Shown here: in pieces, positions 1-8,207 of the stretch
Layout of the letters: each line of letters starts with the position of its first letter
How positions within the stretch are numbered: position 1 is the first letter of the stretch
The notes under the pieces: model-generated
The model's input: the letters and a program-made list of their open reading frames with translations, nothing else
Database searches by the model: none
What the model was told of the DNA's origin: nothing
Position numbers and translations under genes: made by a program
Assembly (NCBI RefSeq): GCF_001909285.1
Contig: NZ_MRSV01000001.1
Coordinates: forward strand, 1,321,331 to 1,385,330
Direction: 5' to 3'
Length of the DNA: 64,000 nt
Origin: Exiguobacterium profundum
Lineage (GTDB): Bacteria > Bacillota > Bacilli > Exiguobacteriales > Exiguobacteriaceae

Positions 1-1
1 A

Positions 2-304
2 CCGGGAATCATCAAAGGATTCTCATATTCACTTACGCCGTACATTTTGCGCGATCAGCCTGAACTTTCCGCACTCGAGTCGATCACAGAATCACGTCGT
101 CTCATGGATGGGCACAAGATGGAAGCCTTCATGCTCGTCTTGTCCTTCTTTGGTTGGTTCCTCGTCGGGATCTTGACGCTCGGGATCGGGTTCTTCTTCA
201 TCGGACCTTACTTCTCGACGACGTACGCGACGTTCTACGATTCGATTCGAGACAAGCAAGTTGATTCGAATGAGCCAGTGCACGGAACAGAACAAGGATT
301 TTAA
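2..304 (+). CDS. DUF975 family membrane protein, C-terminal part only
   Basis: The reading frame is open from base 2, so the gene begins before the window and only about 100 C-terminal residues are seen. The frame contains SLTPYILRDQP, then SRRLMDGHKMEAF, then a hydrophobic segment (FFGWFLVGILTLGIGFFFIG) and TTYATFYDSI. This order matches the C-terminus of DUF975 integral membrane proteins, where a conserved 'MxGHK' loop precedes the last membrane span. The function of the family is unknown. A TTG at 47 could be mistaken for a start, but the upstream codons continue the family match, so the gene is truncated by the window edge and not short. The stop lies just before a hairpin terminator. Confidence 0.8.
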   Translation, partial: PGIIKGFSYSLTPYILRDQPELSALESITESRRLMDGHKMEAFMLVLSFFGWFLVGILTLGIGFFFIGPYFSTTYATFYDSIRDKQVDSNEPVHGTEQGF

Positions 305-311
305 AGAAACA

Positions 312-345
312 AACGCCTCGCTCAAGTGATTGAGCAAGGCGTTTT
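312..345. terminator. Bidirectional rho-independent terminator
   Basis: AACGCCT-C-GCTCAA pairs with TTGAGC-A-AGGCGTT, with one mismatch, and is followed by TTTTT on the plus strand. It lies between the convergent ends of the DUF975 gene and glpX and can serve both. Confidence 0.75.
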
Positions 346-348
346 TGA

Positions 349-1329
349 TTAGGCGTTGACTTCAGTTTTTTGTAAGTATGGTTTCAACGACAAGTGGTGT
401 TCGGCCACGACTTTACGAATCGTACGTGTCTTCGAGCGCATGACGAGTGATGTCGTCTCGACGATATCATCTGTTAAGAATTTGACGCCATCGAGCAACT
501 CACCTGACGTGACACCTGTTGCGGCGAAGATACAGTCATCACTCTTGACGAGGTCGTCGAGCGTGAGGAGTTGGAGCGGATCTTCAATGCCCATCGAGAT
601 GACGCGTGCAGATTCTTCTTCATTCATCGGGTGAAGACGGGCCTGCATGTCTCCGCCAAGCGCTTTGACAGCTGCAGCCGTGATGACGCCTTCAGGAGCA
701 CCGCCTGTACTGATGAAAATATCAATCGGATTTGTTTTGACGGCAGCTGCGATTCCGGCCGAGACATCGCCATCCTCAAACAATTTGACGCGTGCGCCGA
801 CGTTCATGACGGCTTGGCGAAGGTGTTCGTGGCGATCGCGGTCTTGCATGATCACCGTCACTTCTTCAATGCGTTTATTGTTATATTTTGCTGCTTTTTC
901 GATGATCGTCTCGAGTGGTTCATCGAGCGAGACTTTTCCTTTTAAGTTCGGTCCAACGACGAGCTTATCCATGTACATATCTGGTGCGTGGAGGAGGGCA
1001 CCTTCATCCGCAACAGCGATGACGACCATCGCATCTCCGAGTCCTTTTGCGACAATGGATGTACCTTCGAGCGGATCAACGGCGATGTCGACTTTCGGAC
1101 CGAACGTCGTACCGAGTTTTTCCCCAATGTAGAGCATCGGTGCCTCATCGAGTTCACCTTCACCGATCACGACCGTCGCATCCATGTTCACTGTTCCGAG
1201 AACTTCGCGCATCGCTGACGTAGCTGCGTCATCGGCTTCATTCTTTTGCCCGCGTCCAATCCATTTCGATGATGCGAGTGCTGCGGCTTCCGTTGCTCGT
1301 ACGATTTCTAATGCTAATTCACGTTCCAT
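349..1329 (-). CDS. glpX: Fructose-1,6-bisphosphatase class II (GlpX)
   Basis: 326 residues, the usual length for GlpX. It hydrolyses fructose 1,6-bisphosphate to fructose 6-phosphate, a gluconeogenic step in the cytoplasm. Visible motifs are VIGEGELDEAPMLYIGE near residues 54-70 and the metal-binding DPLEGT near residue 86, typical of the lithium-sensitive phosphatase fold. ISTGGAPEGV near 205 is also a class II signature. The start MERELALEIVRATEAAA matches the family N-terminus. It stands alone, convergent with the DUF975 gene and divergent from yutE. Together with pckA at 44 kb it supplies the gluconeogenic bypass steps in this window. Confidence 0.95.
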   Translation of the reverse strand: MERELALEIVRATEAAALASSKWIGRGQKNEADDAATSAMREVLGTVNMDATVVIGEGELDEAPMLYIGEKLGTTFGPKVDIAVDPLEGTSIVAKGLGDAMVVIAVADEGALLHAPDMYMDKLVVGPNLKGKVSLDEPLETIIEKAAKYNNKRIEEVTVIMQDRDRHEHLRQAVMNVGARVKLFEDGDVSAGIAAAVKTNPIDIFISTGGAPEGVITAAAVKALGGDMQARLHPMNEEESARVISMGIEDPLQLLTLDDLVKSDDCIFAATGVTSGELLDGVKFLTDDIVETTSLVMRSKTRTIRKVVAEHHLSLKPYLQKTEVNA

Positions 1330-1487
1330 AGTGTTGTACCCTCCACGTTATCTCTATTAAATGTGTTATACTTTTTAAGGCTCAAATCCGTTGATTAGTG
1401 TATCACATTTTTATAAATGATGTAAATAGGGCAGATTCTTTTCTCCAGAACAAAAAAGGATTAGTATTAACAGCAGGGGGGATCATC

Positions 1488-1931
1488 ATGTATTTTGTGA
1501 ATAGAGAGAAGATTAATCAGACACTGGAACAAATGGAGACGATGTTAGCACATACGGACCAACTGAGCGGAGATGCGTTTACGGTAGAACTTGCGAAACA
1601 ACGAATGGCTGTCCTCCTGATAGAAGGGGTCATCGACGTAGGGAACTCGATGATTGACGGATTCATCATGCGAGACCCGGGTAGCTATGAGGATATTGTC
1701 GACATTCTGCTCGATGAACGCGTGCTCGATGAGAAGACGGGTAATGCCACCAAGGCGCTCGTCGGATTGCGTGCATACTATGTCCGTGAGTTCGTCGATG
1801 CAGACGCATCACGCTTCGATGAATGGGTGAAGACGTCGAAACAAGACTTCACAGCGTTCTCCACGCAAGTTCGTCGCTACTTAGAGGTCGAACTTGGACC
1901 AGTGTCCGCATTCTTGCCAGAAAGCGAGTGA
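1488..1931 (+). CDS. yutE: DUF86 / HepT-like protein YutE
   Basis: 147 residues, beginning MYFVNREKINQTLEQM. The start at 1488 has a purine-rich site (CAGGGGGG) just upstream; an upstream in-frame start at 1398 has none. The protein is all-helical in character and carries the DUF86 core: a conserved arginine in AKQRMAVLL, then EGVIDVGNSMIDG and later LRAYYVREF. DUF86 includes the HepT toxins of HepT/MntA systems, but this chromosomal YutE copy lacks an adjacent MntA nucleotidyltransferase and sits immediately before yutF as in Bacillus. A housekeeping role of unknown nature is therefore more likely than a toxin role. Confidence 0.85.
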   Translation: MYFVNREKINQTLEQMETMLAHTDQLSGDAFTVELAKQRMAVLLIEGVIDVGNSMIDGFIMRDPGSYEDIVDILLDERVLDEKTGNATKALVGLRAYYVREFVDADASRFDEWVKTSKQDFTAFSTQVRRYLEVELGPVSAFLPESE

Positions 1932-1935
1932 TTGG

Positions 1936-2714
1936 ATGGAACCGATAAAAGGATATTTGTTTGATTTAGATGGTACGATGTATGCAGGAACAGAGCCCGT
2001 TCAAGCTGCTGTCGATTTTGTAAACGAGTTAGAAGCTACGGGCGTCCCATACTTATTCGTCACGAATAACGCCTCGATGACACAACAGCAGATTGCGGAT
2101 AAGTTGATTTCAATGGGGGCAAATGTGAAGGCAGAAAACGTCTTGACGAGTGCGATGGCGACGGCTTTTTATATTGAGAAGATGTCACCGGGCGCGACCG
2201 TCTATATGATTGGCGAAGACGGACTCCGACTCGCCTTAGAATCTCGTGGGTTCCACGTCACGGACGAACCGAAAGCGGACTATGTGGTCATCGGTCTCGA
2301 CCGTCACATTACGTATGAGAAGTTGGCGCGAGGGGCGATCGCCATTCGTTCGGGAGCCCGATTCATTTCGACGAATGGGGATATCGCCATTCCGACAGAA
2401 CGAGGGTTTTTACCGGGGAACGGGTCGCTCACATCCGTGTTGACGGTGACGAAAAAAAAGAACCATTCTTTATCGGGAAGCCAGAACCGGTCATGATTGA
2501 TATTGCACTCGACATGATTGGATTGACGAAAGAGGATGTCGTGATGGTAGGGGATAACTATCATACAGATATTCTATTCGGGATCAATGGGGGAATCCGT
2601 ACACTTCACGTCAACTCAGGTGTACACGGTCCAGCATTTGTTCAAGAACAAGAAAAACTCCCGACCTATATGGTTGAGAGTTTAAATGAATGGAAGCATG
2701 AAAAAAAGGGATGA
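1936..2714 (+). pseudogene. yutF: HAD-family sugar phosphatase YutF (NagD-like), frame broken at an A8 run
   Basis: The first part (ATG at 1936, MEPIKGYLFDLDGTMY) carries HAD motif I DLDGT and motif II FVTNN; the last part carries motif IV MVGDNYHTDI. The two parts lie in different frames. At 2451-2460 the sequence is G-A8-G: frame 1 reads on into a TGA at 2494-2496, while the -1 frame reads KEPFFIGKPEPVMIDIA, the expected YutF continuation. One extra A, or a -1 ribosomal slip on AAA-AAG, would restore a protein of about 259 residues, the family length. The gene follows yutE after 4 bases. It is either a fresh frameshift, a sequencing error in the A run, or programmed frameshifting. I call it a pseudogene provisionally. 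Confidence 0.8.
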
Positions 2715-2730
2715 CGAATGTCTCCCTTTT
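2702..2730. terminator. Bidirectional terminator overlapping the yutF stop
   Basis: AAAAAGGGA / TCCCTTTTT with an inner GAC / GTC stem, one bulged T and a GAAT loop. The yutF stop codon lies inside the hairpin and the convergent yutI ends just beyond it. Confidence 0.7.
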
Positions 2731-2733
2731 TGC

Positions 2734-2961
2734 TTAGAATACTTGTTCTACTTCGACGATGCCTGGTACTTCTTCGATGAGCGCACGCTCAATACCGGCT
2801 TTTAGCGTGATTGTTGAAGACGGGCAGCTGCCGCAAGCACCCATCAAACGGAGCTTGACGATGCCTTCTTCGACATCAACGAGTTCGACGTCTCCGCCGT
2901 CACGAAGCAAGAACGGACGCAATTTATCGAGCACTTCTTGGACTTGATCAAACATTTCCAT
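2734..2961 (-). CDS. yutI: NifU C-terminal-domain Fe-S scaffold/carrier YutI
   Basis: 75 residues consisting of a single NifU C-terminal domain. The core is [17 protein letters not shown] followed by [11 protein letters not shown], whose two cysteines (CxxC) bind a bridging Fe-S cluster in this family. Such proteins carry or assemble Fe-S clusters for apo-targets in the cytoplasm. AAAGGGG lies 8 bases before the first ATG. Convergent with yutF and divergent from yuzD, in the Bacillus order. A separate NifU N-terminal-type domain gene lies at 34486 and an A-type carrier (yutM) at 11094, so Fe-S functions recur in the window. Confidence 0.92.
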   Translation of the reverse strand: MEMFDQVQEVLDKLRPFLLRDGGDVELVDVEEGIVKLRLMGACGSCPSSTITLKAGIERALIEEVPGIVEVEQVF

Positions 2962-3090
2962 GGTATCTACCCCTTTCTCGTTCTACTTTATTCTAGCAAG
3001 TTTGAGAGTGTTTCTCAATCATTTACGCTGAGCGTTTCGTCATCGGGAGTGGGGAAGATTTTTGTATAATGGTTTCGAGGGGGAATGAAT

Positions 3091-3396
3091 ATGAAAATCA
3101 CGGTTTATGGGGCAGAGGTTCAATGTGCCAGTTGTGTCGGTGCACCGAGTTCGACCGAGACGTATGAGTGGTTGCAAAGTGCGCTCGGACGCAAGTATCC
3201 GGAGCAGTCCTTTTCTTTCGAGTATATCGATTTCGAACAGAGTGAGGACGAGTTTGCCCTGGCGCTTAAAGACGATGAATGGTTTTATCCGCTCGTCTTG
3301 CTCGACGGAGAAGTGATTGACGAAGGGGTCGTTCAGTTACGAAAAGTGTATGCGGCAATTGAGGCGAAACAAGGATCCGTCAATCATATAAAATAG
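3091..3396 (+). CDS. yuzD: DUF1462 thioredoxin-like protein YuzD
   Basis: 101 residues, MKITVYGAEVQCASCVGAP. The pattern of a first beta strand followed by CxxC (CASC) and later YPLVLLDGEVIDEG is that of the DUF1462 thioredoxin-fold family, which includes Bacillus YuzD. A GGGGG ribosome site at 3079-3083 favours the ATG at 3091 over the one at 3085, which would be only one or two bases from it. Neighbour of yutI, a Fe-S carrier, which fits a thiol or cluster-related task, but the biochemical role is not known. Confidence 0.85.
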   Translation: MKITVYGAEVQCASCVGAPSSTETYEWLQSALGRKYPEQSFSFEYIDFEQSEDEFALALKDDEWFYPLVLLDGEVIDEGVVQLRKVYAAIEAKQGSVNHIK

Positions 3397-3407
3397 TGAG
3401 CAAGTGG

Positions 3408-3438
3408 ACGAACCATGCGATAGCAAGGTTCGTTTTTT
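3408..3438 (+). terminator. Terminator after yuzD
   Basis: ACGAACC / GGTTCGT with an inner TGC / GCA stem and GATA loop, followed by six T. Confidence 0.8.
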
Positions 3439-3563
3439 GTTTACCTATAATTCAGAAAAAGATTTTACAACTTTTGTCTCTCGGGCTAAACTGAACATAA
3501 CTTGTATAAATTTTATAATATTTTGAAAATTAATAAACCTGTTTATTAAAGGAGGACTATTTG

Positions 3564-4850
3564 ATGTTTGCCCGAAAACGAAATATGCCGATCCATTTAG
3601 ACACCTCGTCCCAAATGGAGCACTTGTTGATCGCACTTCCCGATGAGTTGGAACGACAACGTCAGTTGATTCGTCTCGAACGTGAGGATTTAGCTTATTT
3701 ACGTGCGTATCAACAGGAATTACGTCAATTGACACCTCGGTTGGTTGATGTGTTTTATGAAGAGCTCGAAAAGATCGACGAGATGAGAGAGTTGATTCGG
3801 CAACATTCGTCATCGGACAAATTAAAACTCACTCTTTCTAACCATATAATGGAGATGTTTGAAGGGAAGTTGAATGAAGCATATATCAATCGACGTCTCG
3901 CCATCGCCAAACGTCATTATCTGATCGGTCTGAAAGGGAAATGGTATATGGCGGCCTTCCAAAAAATATTCGAGACGCTCGTCTTATCGATTCAACATGA
4001 GCAGCTCGATGCGGACTCGAAAATGAGGTTGATGATGGCCGTCTCGAAAATCTTTAACTTCGAGCAACAAATCGTGCTCGAGATGTTTGACGATGAAGCA
4101 GACGTCGTTCGTGACCAGATGCAACACGTGAAAGATGAAATCAGTCAAACGATTCAGCAGGCGAGTGAAGATTTGGCTGCCCTCTCACAAGAAGTCATGG
4201 CTAGTTTTCAGTCGATGAATGAGCGGGCAGATGATATGAAGCATTCAAGTTCACTCACGCAGACAAAGCTACGGACGGTACTTCACTCTTCAGTGAGTGG
4301 GAAAGACACGATTTTGTCGGAGGCGGGACGCCTCGATGAAATCGCGCGTGACCTCTCCGATTCAGCTCAGGAAATCAAGGCGCTCGAAAGATTGATGAAT
4401 GAGATCATGACGATTGCGGATTCGGTGAAGCAGATTGCCAACCAGACGAACTTGCTGAGTTTGAACGCGGCCATCGAAGCGGCACGGGCAGGCGAGCAAG
4501 GGAAAGGGTTCCAAGTCGTCGCTTCCGAGGTTCGGACGCTCGCGAGTCAATCGAAACAAGCTGCGGAAGAGGTGGAGGATTTGGTGAAGCGTCTCACGAA
4601 TCAGATGGAAGAGACATCGAGCCGCGTCCTTTCGACCGAGCAAGAGATGAAGCAGACGATGGGACGGATCAATCAAGTGACGGATGCCTTCCTCCAGATC
4701 TCTGGTGACTCGGAGCATGCTGACGGACAGATGGGGAGCCTCGCTGGTGATATAGATGAGATTGTGGAATCCATTGCCGAACTCAAGCGTGCCACGACCC
4801 AGATTGCGACGTCTTCGACACAGCTGATGGATACCGCGCAACGACTATAA
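3564..4850 (+). CDS. hemAT: Globin-coupled chemotaxis transducer (HemAT-type oxygen sensor)
   Basis: 428 residues, no membrane segment, so a soluble receptor. Residues 1-180 form a globin sensor domain: histidine at about residue 118 in [15 protein letters not shown] corresponds to the proximal haem ligand of HemAT. The C-terminal half is a methyl-accepting signalling domain with the hairpin-tip motif [20 protein letters not shown] followed by VASEVRTLA, which binds CheA/CheW. It is expected to sense O2 and steer aerotaxis. AAAGGAGG lies 9 bases before ATG 3564; a TTG at 3561 is the alternative start. No other chemotaxis gene is nearby. HemAT proteins are about 430 residues, so this copy is complete. 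Confidence 0.95.
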   Translation: MFARKRNMPIHLDTSSQMEHLLIALPDELERQRQLIRLEREDLAYLRAYQQELRQLTPRLVDVFYEELEKIDEMRELIRQHSSSDKLKLTLSNHIMEMFEGKLNEAYINRRLAIAKRHYLIGLKGKWYMAAFQKIFETLVLSIQHEQLDADSKMRLMMAVSKIFNFEQQIVLEMFDDEADVVRDQMQHVKDEISQTIQQASEDLAALSQEVMASFQSMNERADDMKHSSSLTQTKLRTVLHSSVSGKDTILSEAGRLDEIARDLSDSAQEIKALERLMNEIMTIADSVKQIANQTNLLSLNAAIEAARAGEQGKGFQVVASEVRTLASQSKQAAEEVEDLVKRLTNQMEETSSRVLSTEQEMKQTMGRINQVTDAFLQISGDSEHADGQMGSLAGDIDEIVESIAELKRATTQIATSSTQLMDTAQRL

Positions 4851-4914
4851 GTGGGCAAAAAAAAAAAAAGACGAACCAGGTCGCATAACACGACTTGATT
4901 TGTCGATCGACAAG

Positions 4915-4938
4915 GTCGAGCGATGCGCTCGACTTTTT
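4915..4938 (+). terminator. Terminator after hemAT
   Basis: GTCGAGCG / CGCTCGAC stem with an ATG loop, followed by TTTTT. A separate perfect palindrome TTGTCGATCGACAA lies just upstream at about 4900-4913. Confidence 0.8.
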
Positions 4939-4941
4939 CGT

Positions 4942-6432
4942 TTAGAGGAGTTGGAACGATGACGTCGCTGAATCAGCCGTGTAGCCGGTAAGCGTCGCAT
5001 CAGACTTCACTTGATACGTTCCGCGTTGTGACCAAGAATTCGTCGAGAGTGTGAATGTGATGGCTCCTGATGAATTCGTCTTGCCTGTACCGACAAGCGT
5101 CGTACCGTTCGGTTGTGTGACCGTCACACGAACATCGGCGTTTGCGACCGCTTGGCCATTTGAATTTCGTACTGCCGAAGAAATCGAGACGACTTCACCA
5201 GCGTAGTAAGAAGACTTCGATGTCGAGACTGTCGTCGTGAGTGCTTGGACAGGTTGCGTCGTACCACCAGAAGTCGGGGATTGGACAAGTCCGTTCCCGA
5301 ACCATGTGTCGCGACCTGTTGTACCAAGGTCGATGGAGTCTTGCGACAATTTTGTACGGAGTTGTGTGCTCGATAGCGTAGGGAACGCCTGTTTCATGAG
5401 TGCGAGGTTACCCGCCACATACGGTGTCGCCATTGATGTTCCGCTCATTTGACCGTAGCCCCCATTTGAGAGGGTCGAGTTGATGCCGACACCAGGTGCT
5501 GCCACTTCGACAGTGCTACCTGTCGCCGAGAACGAGGCACGGTTGTTGTTGATATCTGTTGCAGCAACAGCAATTGCCGAACTGTAACGAGCCGGATAGT
5601 TGACGAGGTCACCCGATCCATCGGTACGACCATTGTTACCCGCTGCCGCGACGACAAGGATGCCTGCATTATTGGCACGATCGACAACTTGTTGGAGCGT
5701 CGTCGATGGACTTGTCGTCCCGAGGCTCAAGTTGATGATATCCATATCATTAGTGATCGACCAGTCAATCCCGGCAACGATACTCGATAAGCTACCACTT
5801 CCGTTCGCCTCAAGAGCTTTGACGGCGTATATGCTTGCCTCGTGTGCAATCCCGACTGTTCCGATGCTATTGTTACGTGCACCGATAATCCCGGCTACGT
5901 GTGTACCGTGACCATTGTCATCGGCATACGAACTCGTGACCGTGCTAAATGAGGCACCACCAGCGATTGTTAAATCGGGGTGGGGCGAAATCCCTGTGTC
6001 GACGACGGATACTTTGACACCTTTCCCTGTGAATCCACTCTGCCAAGATGAAGGAGCTTTTAGTTTAGGAATCCCCCAGTCTTGTGTTTGATTCTCAATC
6101 TGTACGATTTGATCCACTTCCACGTGTGCGACGTTCGGGTTATTCTTCAGTCCATTCAAAGCAGCTTTCGGAACTTCGAGTGCTGCTGCAGGAATATTCG
6201 AATACTGTTGTTTAACTTCCATGCCTTCAATCGACAGCGGAATTTTCTTTGCCGATTCCTTGAAAACGACGATGACACGTTCTTTCTCTTTGTTTGGGGC
6301 GGCATCCGCACCCCCAGGTACGGTTGACAAGACAAGCAATGAGGCGAGGACGGAGCTACAGATTTTTTTCTTTTTGTTTCCTCCTTTAGGGTATGTAGGC
6401 AAGATGACGGGATGTCGAACTGCCGTGACCAT
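4942..6432 (-). CDS. Secreted subtilisin-like serine protease with C-terminal Ig-like domain; start codon apparently lost
   Basis: Signal peptide (KKK, then CSSVLASLLVLSTV, cleavage near ADA-AP), inhibitor I9-type propeptide, then a peptidase S8 domain with Asp in VSVVDTGI, His in NGHGTHVAG, Asn in AAAGNNG and catalytic Ser in SGTSMATPY. About 100 residues at the C-terminus (from roughly TTTVSTSKSSYYAGE) look like a bacterial Ig-like repeat. The start is odd: a perfect AAAGGAGG at 6380-6387 is followed after 7 bases by AAG (6372-6370), exactly where ATG is expected (it would give M-K-K-I-C-S-S). The only in-frame ATG upstream, at 6432, has no ribosome site. I give the open frame from 6432, but the natural start was probably at 6372. 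The protease may be poorly translated. Confidence 0.85.
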   Translation of the reverse strand: MVTAVRHPVILPTYPKGGNKKKKICSSVLASLLVLSTVPGGADAAPNKEKERVIVVFKESAKKIPLSIEGMEVKQQYSNIPAAALEVPKAALNGLKNNPNVAHVEVDQIVQIENQTQDWGIPKLKAPSSWQSGFTGKGVKVSVVDTGISPHPDLTIAGGASFSTVTSSYADDNGHGTHVAGIIGARNNSIGTVGIAHEASIYAVKALEANGSGSLSSIVAGIDWSITNDMDIINLSLGTTSPSTTLQQVVDRANNAGILVVAAAGNNGRTDGSGDLVNYPARYSSAIAVAATDINNNRASFSATGSTVEVAAPGVGINSTLSNGGYGQMSGTSMATPYVAGNLALMKQAFPTLSSTQLRTKLSQDSIDLGTTGRDTWFGNGLVQSPTSGGTTQPVQALTTTVSTSKSSYYAGEVVSISSAVRNSNGQAVANADVRVTVTQPNGTTLVGTGKTNSSGAITFTLSTNSWSQRGTYQVKSDATLTGYTADSATSSFQLL

Positions 6433-6574
6433 AGAGTAACAAGTTTTACCAACGTGTAGAATACGCCAATGGCATTAAATATCTGAATATTTAGACAAGG
6501 ATACAGGGGATTCAGATACAAGACTTTTGACTCAATCGTTAGAAAAATGAATAGAAATAACAGATGAACAAATT

Positions 6575-6605
6575 AAAAAAGCGAACCAGCCAGAGGCTCG
6601 TTCGC
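6575..6605 (-). terminator. Terminator after yutJ
   Basis: On the minus strand GCGAAC-GAGCC pairs with GGCT-G-GTTCGC, followed by TTTTTT. Confidence 0.75.
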
Positions 6606-6612
6606 AATGTAT

Positions 6613-7668
6613 TCATTTAATGACTTTATGTTTCCAAAGGATACCGGACTTTAATAGTCGGGCTACTTTCCCGGTGAGTGATTGTTTCCCCATAAACACC
6701 CCAAAGCCAGCCTTCTTCCCGAGGGAACCGAGCGTCCCTTTCAGTTTGATGTCGGGTAATTCTGGATAATTGATACCTTTCCATTTGCAAAGCAAGACTT
6801 GAACGATCTGTTCGGCTTGGGCTTCGGCAAGTTGTCCGGACGGTGCGTACGGTAAGCTCGCATTGTCACCAACGACAAACACGTCCGGCAGTCCAGGAAC
6901 AAAGTGATGTTCCGTCAATTTGACACGTCCGCCTCCATCGAGCTCCCAACCTTGATTCCGTACAACGGCGACCGGTTGAATCCCGGCCGTCCATACGGTC
7001 AGATCAGATGGGAATAAGTCTTCATGGTTCCATAATCCGTCAGCATCGACACGTGTGATGTTCGCATTATTGATGACTTCGACGCCGTGCTCCTCGAACC
7101 AAGATTGTACGTACATCGAGACACGATTAGATAAGAAAGACAGAACGGATGGTCCGCGGTCGAATAAACGGACCGTCAAATCAGGCCGGCTCTCACGAAG
7201 TTCGCTGGCGAGTTCGACACCAGATAGACCGGCACCGACGACAGAAACGACCGAACCTGGTCGCAGACCGTTGATCGCTTGTTGTGTCTTACGTGACTCT
7301 TCCAGTGTTTGAATACTGTACGTGAATTCGGCTGCCCCTTGAACGTTGTGGTATTTGTCTTCGCATCCTAATCCGATGACGAGGTCGTCGTAGGGCACTT
7401 TTTCTCCACTCGCTAGCAGAACCATTTTGTCTTCGGTGTCGATGTCCGTGACTTGTCCGTATATGTAATCGATTTCATCCGGAAAGTCGATGCGAATATC
7501 GCGGTCCGAGACCGTTCCTGCGGCCAGTGCGTAATACTCAGTTTTCAATCCATGATAAGGCAAGCGATCGACGAGCGTGACCGAGATGTCTTGTAACTGA
7601 TGTCCAAGTACTCTCTCAATCACACGCATTCCCCCGTAACCGCCTCCTAAGACGACTAATTTGCGCAT
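6613..7668 (-). CDS. yutJ: NADH dehydrogenase-like flavoprotein YutJ (NDH-2 family)
   Basis: 351 residues. The N-terminus MRKLVVLGGGYGGMRVIE is an FAD-binding GxGxxG fold; a second dinucleotide fold VVSVVGAGLSGVELASEL binds NAD(P)H; the FAD-pyrophosphate motif VFVVGDNASLP is near residue 275. This is the two-dinucleotide architecture of type II NADH dehydrogenases and related YutJ proteins, which pass electrons from NADH to quinone at the inner membrane face. It is shorter than ndh at 13987 (403 residues), and its exact electron acceptor is not shown by sequence. AAAGGGGGA precedes the start. Divergent from yuzB as in Bacillus. Confidence 0.9.
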   Translation of the reverse strand: MRKLVVLGGGYGGMRVIERVLGHQLQDISVTLVDRLPYHGLKTEYYALAAGTVSDRDIRIDFPDEIDYIYGQVTDIDTEDKMVLLASGEKVPYDDLVIGLGCEDKYHNVQGAAEFTYSIQTLEESRKTQQAINGLRPGSVVSVVGAGLSGVELASELRESRPDLTVRLFDRGPSVLSFLSNRVSMYVQSWFEEHGVEVINNANITRVDADGLWNHEDLFPSDLTVWTAGIQPVAVVRNQGWELDGGGRVKLTEHHFVPGLPDVFVVGDNASLPYAPSGQLAEAQAEQIVQVLLCKWKGINYPELPDIKLKGTLGSLGKKAGFGVFMGKQSLTGKVARLLKSGILWKHKVIK

Positions 7669-7766
7669 AATAATCCCCCTTTGTTACTCTTCAACTGTAT
7701 CATGTTATAATCTGCCGTAGAAGAACCATTTTCCGATAATTCACGTAAAGAAAGACGGTGACATAT

Positions 7767-8003
7767 ATGATGAATCCGATCATCGAATTTTGTGCTTCGA
7801 ATTTGGCGATGGGCTCACAAATTGCCCGGGCTAAATTAGAGTCCGACCCTGATCTTGATGTGGTCGAATATGGCTGTACAGGCTATTGTGGTGTCTGTTC
7901 CCTTGATCTCTTTTGCCTCGTAGACGGGGAAGTGGTGACGGGTGAAACACCAGAAGAGCTCGTGACGAAGAAAAAAGAAAAAATCGAAGAGATGGCATGG
8001 TAA
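7767..8003 (+). CDS. yuzB: DUF1450 protein YuzB
   Basis: 78 residues starting [18 protein letters not shown], as in Bacillus YuzB. Conserved cysteines occur in [17 protein letters not shown] and LDLFCLV. The family (DUF1450) has a thioredoxin-like ferredoxin pattern, but no activity is established. The GTG at 7758 is in frame, but the family start and spacing favour ATG 7767 or 7770. Lies between divergent yutJ and yutK in conserved order. Confidence 0.88.
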   Translation: MMNPIIEFCASNLAMGSQIARAKLESDPDLDVVEYGCTGYCGVCSLDLFCLVDGEVVTGETPEELVTKKKEKIEEMAW

Positions 8004-8034
8004 AAAGTTTGAGGAAATGACCTCGAACTTTTTT
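8003..8034 (+). terminator. Terminator after yuzB
   Basis: AAAAAGTTTGAGG / CCTCGAACTTTTT, one G-U pair, AAATGA loop, T run. Confidence 0.75.
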
Positions 8035-8044
8035 ATTTCACCCG

Positions 8045-8131
8045 TTGCATTTTAAAAAGAGGGATGTTATATTCTAAGAGGTTCGAATGTAGGTTGTCTG
8101 ACGTTTAACAACGATAAAAAGAAAGCGTTTC
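8045..8131 (+). promoter_or_regulatory. Candidate promoter and operator region of yutK
   Basis: TTGCAT (8045-8050), 17 bases, TATATT (8068-8073) fit a housekeeping promoter. Downstream lie GGTTGTCTGAC at 8092-8102, a string repeated in front of ptsG, and the near-palindrome GAAAGCGTTTC at 8121-8131, which resembles a catabolite-responsive element imperfectly. Assignment of either to a regulator is inference. Confidence 0.4.
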
Positions 8132-8207
8132 AAACGGTAGGACACATCTCTTTTCGGGTATGACACATATAATTGGTTTTGTTTAATATGAAAGGAGCAC
8201 AACATCA

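Noticed and set aside
1488-1931. YutE as a HepT toxin of a HepT/MntA pair
   Set aside because: No MntA-type nucleotidyltransferase is adjacent; the nucleotidyltransferase at 9461 is of another family and 7.5 kb away.
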